From: DASWIG01 sp965371445
Lineage (GTDB): Bacteria > Acidobacteriota > Thermoanaerobaculia > Multivoradales > J023
Direction: 5' to 3'
Length of the DNA: 33,477 nucleotides
NCBI GenBank assembly: GCA_965371445.1
Contig: CBDUYN010000109.1
Location: 1 to 33,477 of the forward strand
The position numbers and the translations under genes were made by a program. Shown piece after piece: positions 32,321 through 33,477 of the stretch (the stretch's first letter is position 1; each line of letters opens with the position of its first letter). The notes below the pieces were generated by a model. It searched no databases. It was not told the origin of the DNA and saw nothing but the letters and a program-made list of their open reading frames with translations.

Positions 32321-32599
32321 GTGGGCAAGGACGACAGGGCCGCGCTGGGCTTCTACCTCGGCGAGTACCTGGAGGCTTACCGCCATCGCCACCAGGTCCA
32401 GGTGGCGACGCGGCTCCTGGTGGAGACGCGCCTGAGCCTGACCACGATCGCCAAGGTCGTGGCTCTGAGCGAGGCGAAGCTCGCCCAGGTGTACCAGGCG
32501 AGGACCGGGGAGTTCCCCAGGCCGTCATCGCATCGCCTAACTCTGTCAACCACGGCGATCTCTAGGTCGCCACTATCCCTCACCAATCTTCCTCCGTGA
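32321..32599 (+). pseudogene. AraC helix-turn-helix fragment
   Basis: A frame from GTG 32321 gives GFYLGEYLEAYRHRHQVQVA, then TRLLVETRLSLTTIAKVVAL and YQARTGEFP. This matches one AraC-type DNA-binding domain (recognition-helix region followed by the FRRxxGxxP-like end). The last 25 residues, serine- and threonine-rich, are not part of the domain. No Shine-Dalgarno sequence or sensible longer frame is seen. It resembles the regulators at 27341 and 28570 and is probably a remnant of a third one. The 248 nt before it (32,073-32,320) hold no gene I can support. Confidence 0.5.
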
Positions 32600-32843
32600 C
32601 GAGGGACTGACCTTCATCGCCGTGCGTCGGTTGGCTGAGCGACTCTCCGGTCTCGGCCAGGGAGAGCTGCGCCCAGCGCCTTGCTATTCCGGTATTGTCC
32701 CCTTCGGGCGGCCTGTCGGGCGCCGTCCGAAGGAGGCTTAAGGACAAATTCGCTCGGATTGGCCGGGCGCAACGCTTGTCGAGCCCCAATTCCGCAGCCA
32801 ACCAAGCGCCCCTCAGCAGGTGCAATCTGGCGTAAGTCGTTGA
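32600..32843. other. Stretch without a recognisable gene
   Basis: Open frames exist on both strands but none shows a ribosome site, family motif or consistent codon bias. Flanking debris on both sides suggests decayed sequence. Confidence 0.4.
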
Positions 32844-32999
32844 AAACAGGGGACCTGGGTTTTCGCGGCGACGACGACGAACGTGGCCTATGTCCTGCGG
32901 ATCACCGACACGGAGACCGGGCAGGTGCGCGAGTACGATAACCCGCTGGGCAAGGCGGCGGACGCCGTCACCGACACGGAGGCGTTTGCGACCTGCTGA
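32844..32999 (+). pseudogene. C-terminal remnant of a secreted protein
   Basis: After an in-frame stop the sequence reads KQGTWVFAATTTNVAYVLRI, then TDTETGQVREYDNPLGKAAD and ends in DTEAFATC before TGA. I recall this ending (TNVxYxLxVTDTxTGxxxxYxNPxGxxxxAxxDTxAFATC) from many secreted proteins of Acidobacteriota-type genomes. Only the last 51 residues are present and there is no start, so it is the tail of a deleted gene. Confidence 0.5.
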
Positions 33000-33013
33000 C
33001 GGGGTCGTCGGGG

Positions 33014-33041
33014 TTGACTTTTGATGGTTACGTGCTATCGT
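33014..33041 (+). promoter_or_regulatory. Promoter of the 33066 gene
   Basis: TTGACT (33014-33019) and TATCGT (33036-33041) are 16 nt apart, in a locally AT-richer stretch 25 nt before the ATG. It is a good sigma70-type match. Confidence 0.55.
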
Positions 33042-33065
33042 GGCTCTTGAAGCCAGGAGAGAGCA

Positions 33066-33477
33066 ATGCTGAAGCTAACGACGTGGAGCCTTTTCGCCAT
33101 CGGTCTCTGTTGCACCCTGTGGGTGGCTCTGGCGTGGGCCCAGCCGCCGGAGCCGCTGGGGGACGACTACAAGCTCGGTAAGGGCTACTATGACTTCACG
33201 CCGGACATCGACATGGACGCACGAGGCAATTTCGTCGTCGTCTGGTCACGTGGCCAGGACACCTACTACGGCCGGAAGTGGGATGTCTGGGGGCGACGCT
33301 TTGCCTCAGACGGCACGCCGACGACGGATGATTTCAGGGTTAACGACGACAGGATTGGGCATCACACACCCGGTGAGGTCGCCGTGGTACCTGACGGGCG
33401 GTTTGTCGTCGTCTGGCATGTGAGGCCAGACTATCTGACTCGTAGTGAGATAAGGGGTCGCCGTTTCGACTCCCGGG
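33066..33477 (+). CDS. Secreted repeat protein, cut by the window end
   Basis: ATG 33066 follows AGGAGAG by about 6 nt. The protein starts MLKLTTWSLFAIGLCCTLWV, then ALAWAQPPE, a signal peptide with likely cleavage after AWA. Two repeats follow of the kind DxxGNFVVVWSRGQDTY...DVWGRRFASDG and PDGRFVVVWHVRPDYL...EIRGRRFDS. The (G)xFVVVWxS...V(F/W)GRRF(D/A)xxG pattern is typical of secreted proteins with many such blades, probably a beta-propeller. At least 137 residues are present and the frame is open at the window edge. Confidence 0.75.
   Translation, partial: MLKLTTWSLFAIGLCCTLWVALAWAQPPEPLGDDYKLGKGYYDFTPDIDMDARGNFVVVWSRGQDTYYGRKWDVWGRRFASDGTPTTDDFRVNDDRIGHHTPGEVAVVPDGRFVVVWHVRPDYLTRSEIRGRRFDSR

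Overview
The window is a high-GC bacterial chromosome segment. Several protein traits recall the Acidobacteriota, particularly Thermoanaerobaculia-like lineages: a secreted-protein tail containing DGFESGDTSAW, ELWxxDGT repeats, a phosphatase-TPR lipoprotein, many AraC/TPR regulators, and abundant REP-like palindromes. That placement is an inference from remembered family traits; no rRNA or tRNA is visible.

Positions 1-6,700 are mixed. A mazEF toxin-antitoxin pair, with the toxin cut short, sits between two decayed pieces of one TPR/ATPase-type gene. A secreted protein follows, then the orphan tail of a steroid-reductase-like gene, a small membrane protein, recD2 (DNA helicase), a small anchored protein and thiC (thiamin pyrimidine synthesis). 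These look like chromosomal backbone with some debris.

Positions 6,788-21,988 hold a complete class 1 DISARM anti-phage locus on the minus strand, in the order drmD, drmMI, drmA, drmB, drmC. Its genes are tightly coupled (10-nt gap, 2-nt gap, 4-nt overlap). The locus has several unusual features. An antisense two-gene module (an 89-aa protein and a clan AA aspartic protease) lies between drmMI and drmA. DrmMI ends in three tandem winged-helix-like repeats. The DrmMI recognition region appears AT-richer than the rest of the gene. A perfect 28-bp inverted repeat sits inside the drmD coding sequence, and a REP-like hairpin forms the drmB tail. On the drmC side the island runs into a truncated ribbon-helix-helix antitoxin gene.

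Positions 22,141-28,471 carry an alkaline-phosphatase-superfamily/TPR lipoprotein, an M1-type aminopeptidase broken by two frameshifts, a glycosyltransferase-like tail fragment, and an AraC-type regulator with a helical C-terminal half.

Positions 28,570-30,965 form a compact minus-strand operon of seven genes: an internally duplicated 213-aa protein, then five very small proteins (about 79, 46, 94, 44 and 68 aa), then a second AraC-like regulator. Almost every junction is an ATGA overlap or a gap of a few bases, and most starts have a good Shine-Dalgarno sequence. I do not recognise the operon as a known system, and it is the best candidate here for something undescribed.

Positions 31,000-33,477 are largely gene debris: a frameshifted ELWxxDGT protein, an AraC helix-turn-helix fragment and the tail of a secreted protein. 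A secreted repeat protein with a clear promoter then runs off the window end. Frameshifts are concentrated in accessory regions, while about 15 kb of DISARM, recD2 and thiC read cleanly. This favours genuine decay, although two of the indels sit in G/C runs and could be sequencing errors.
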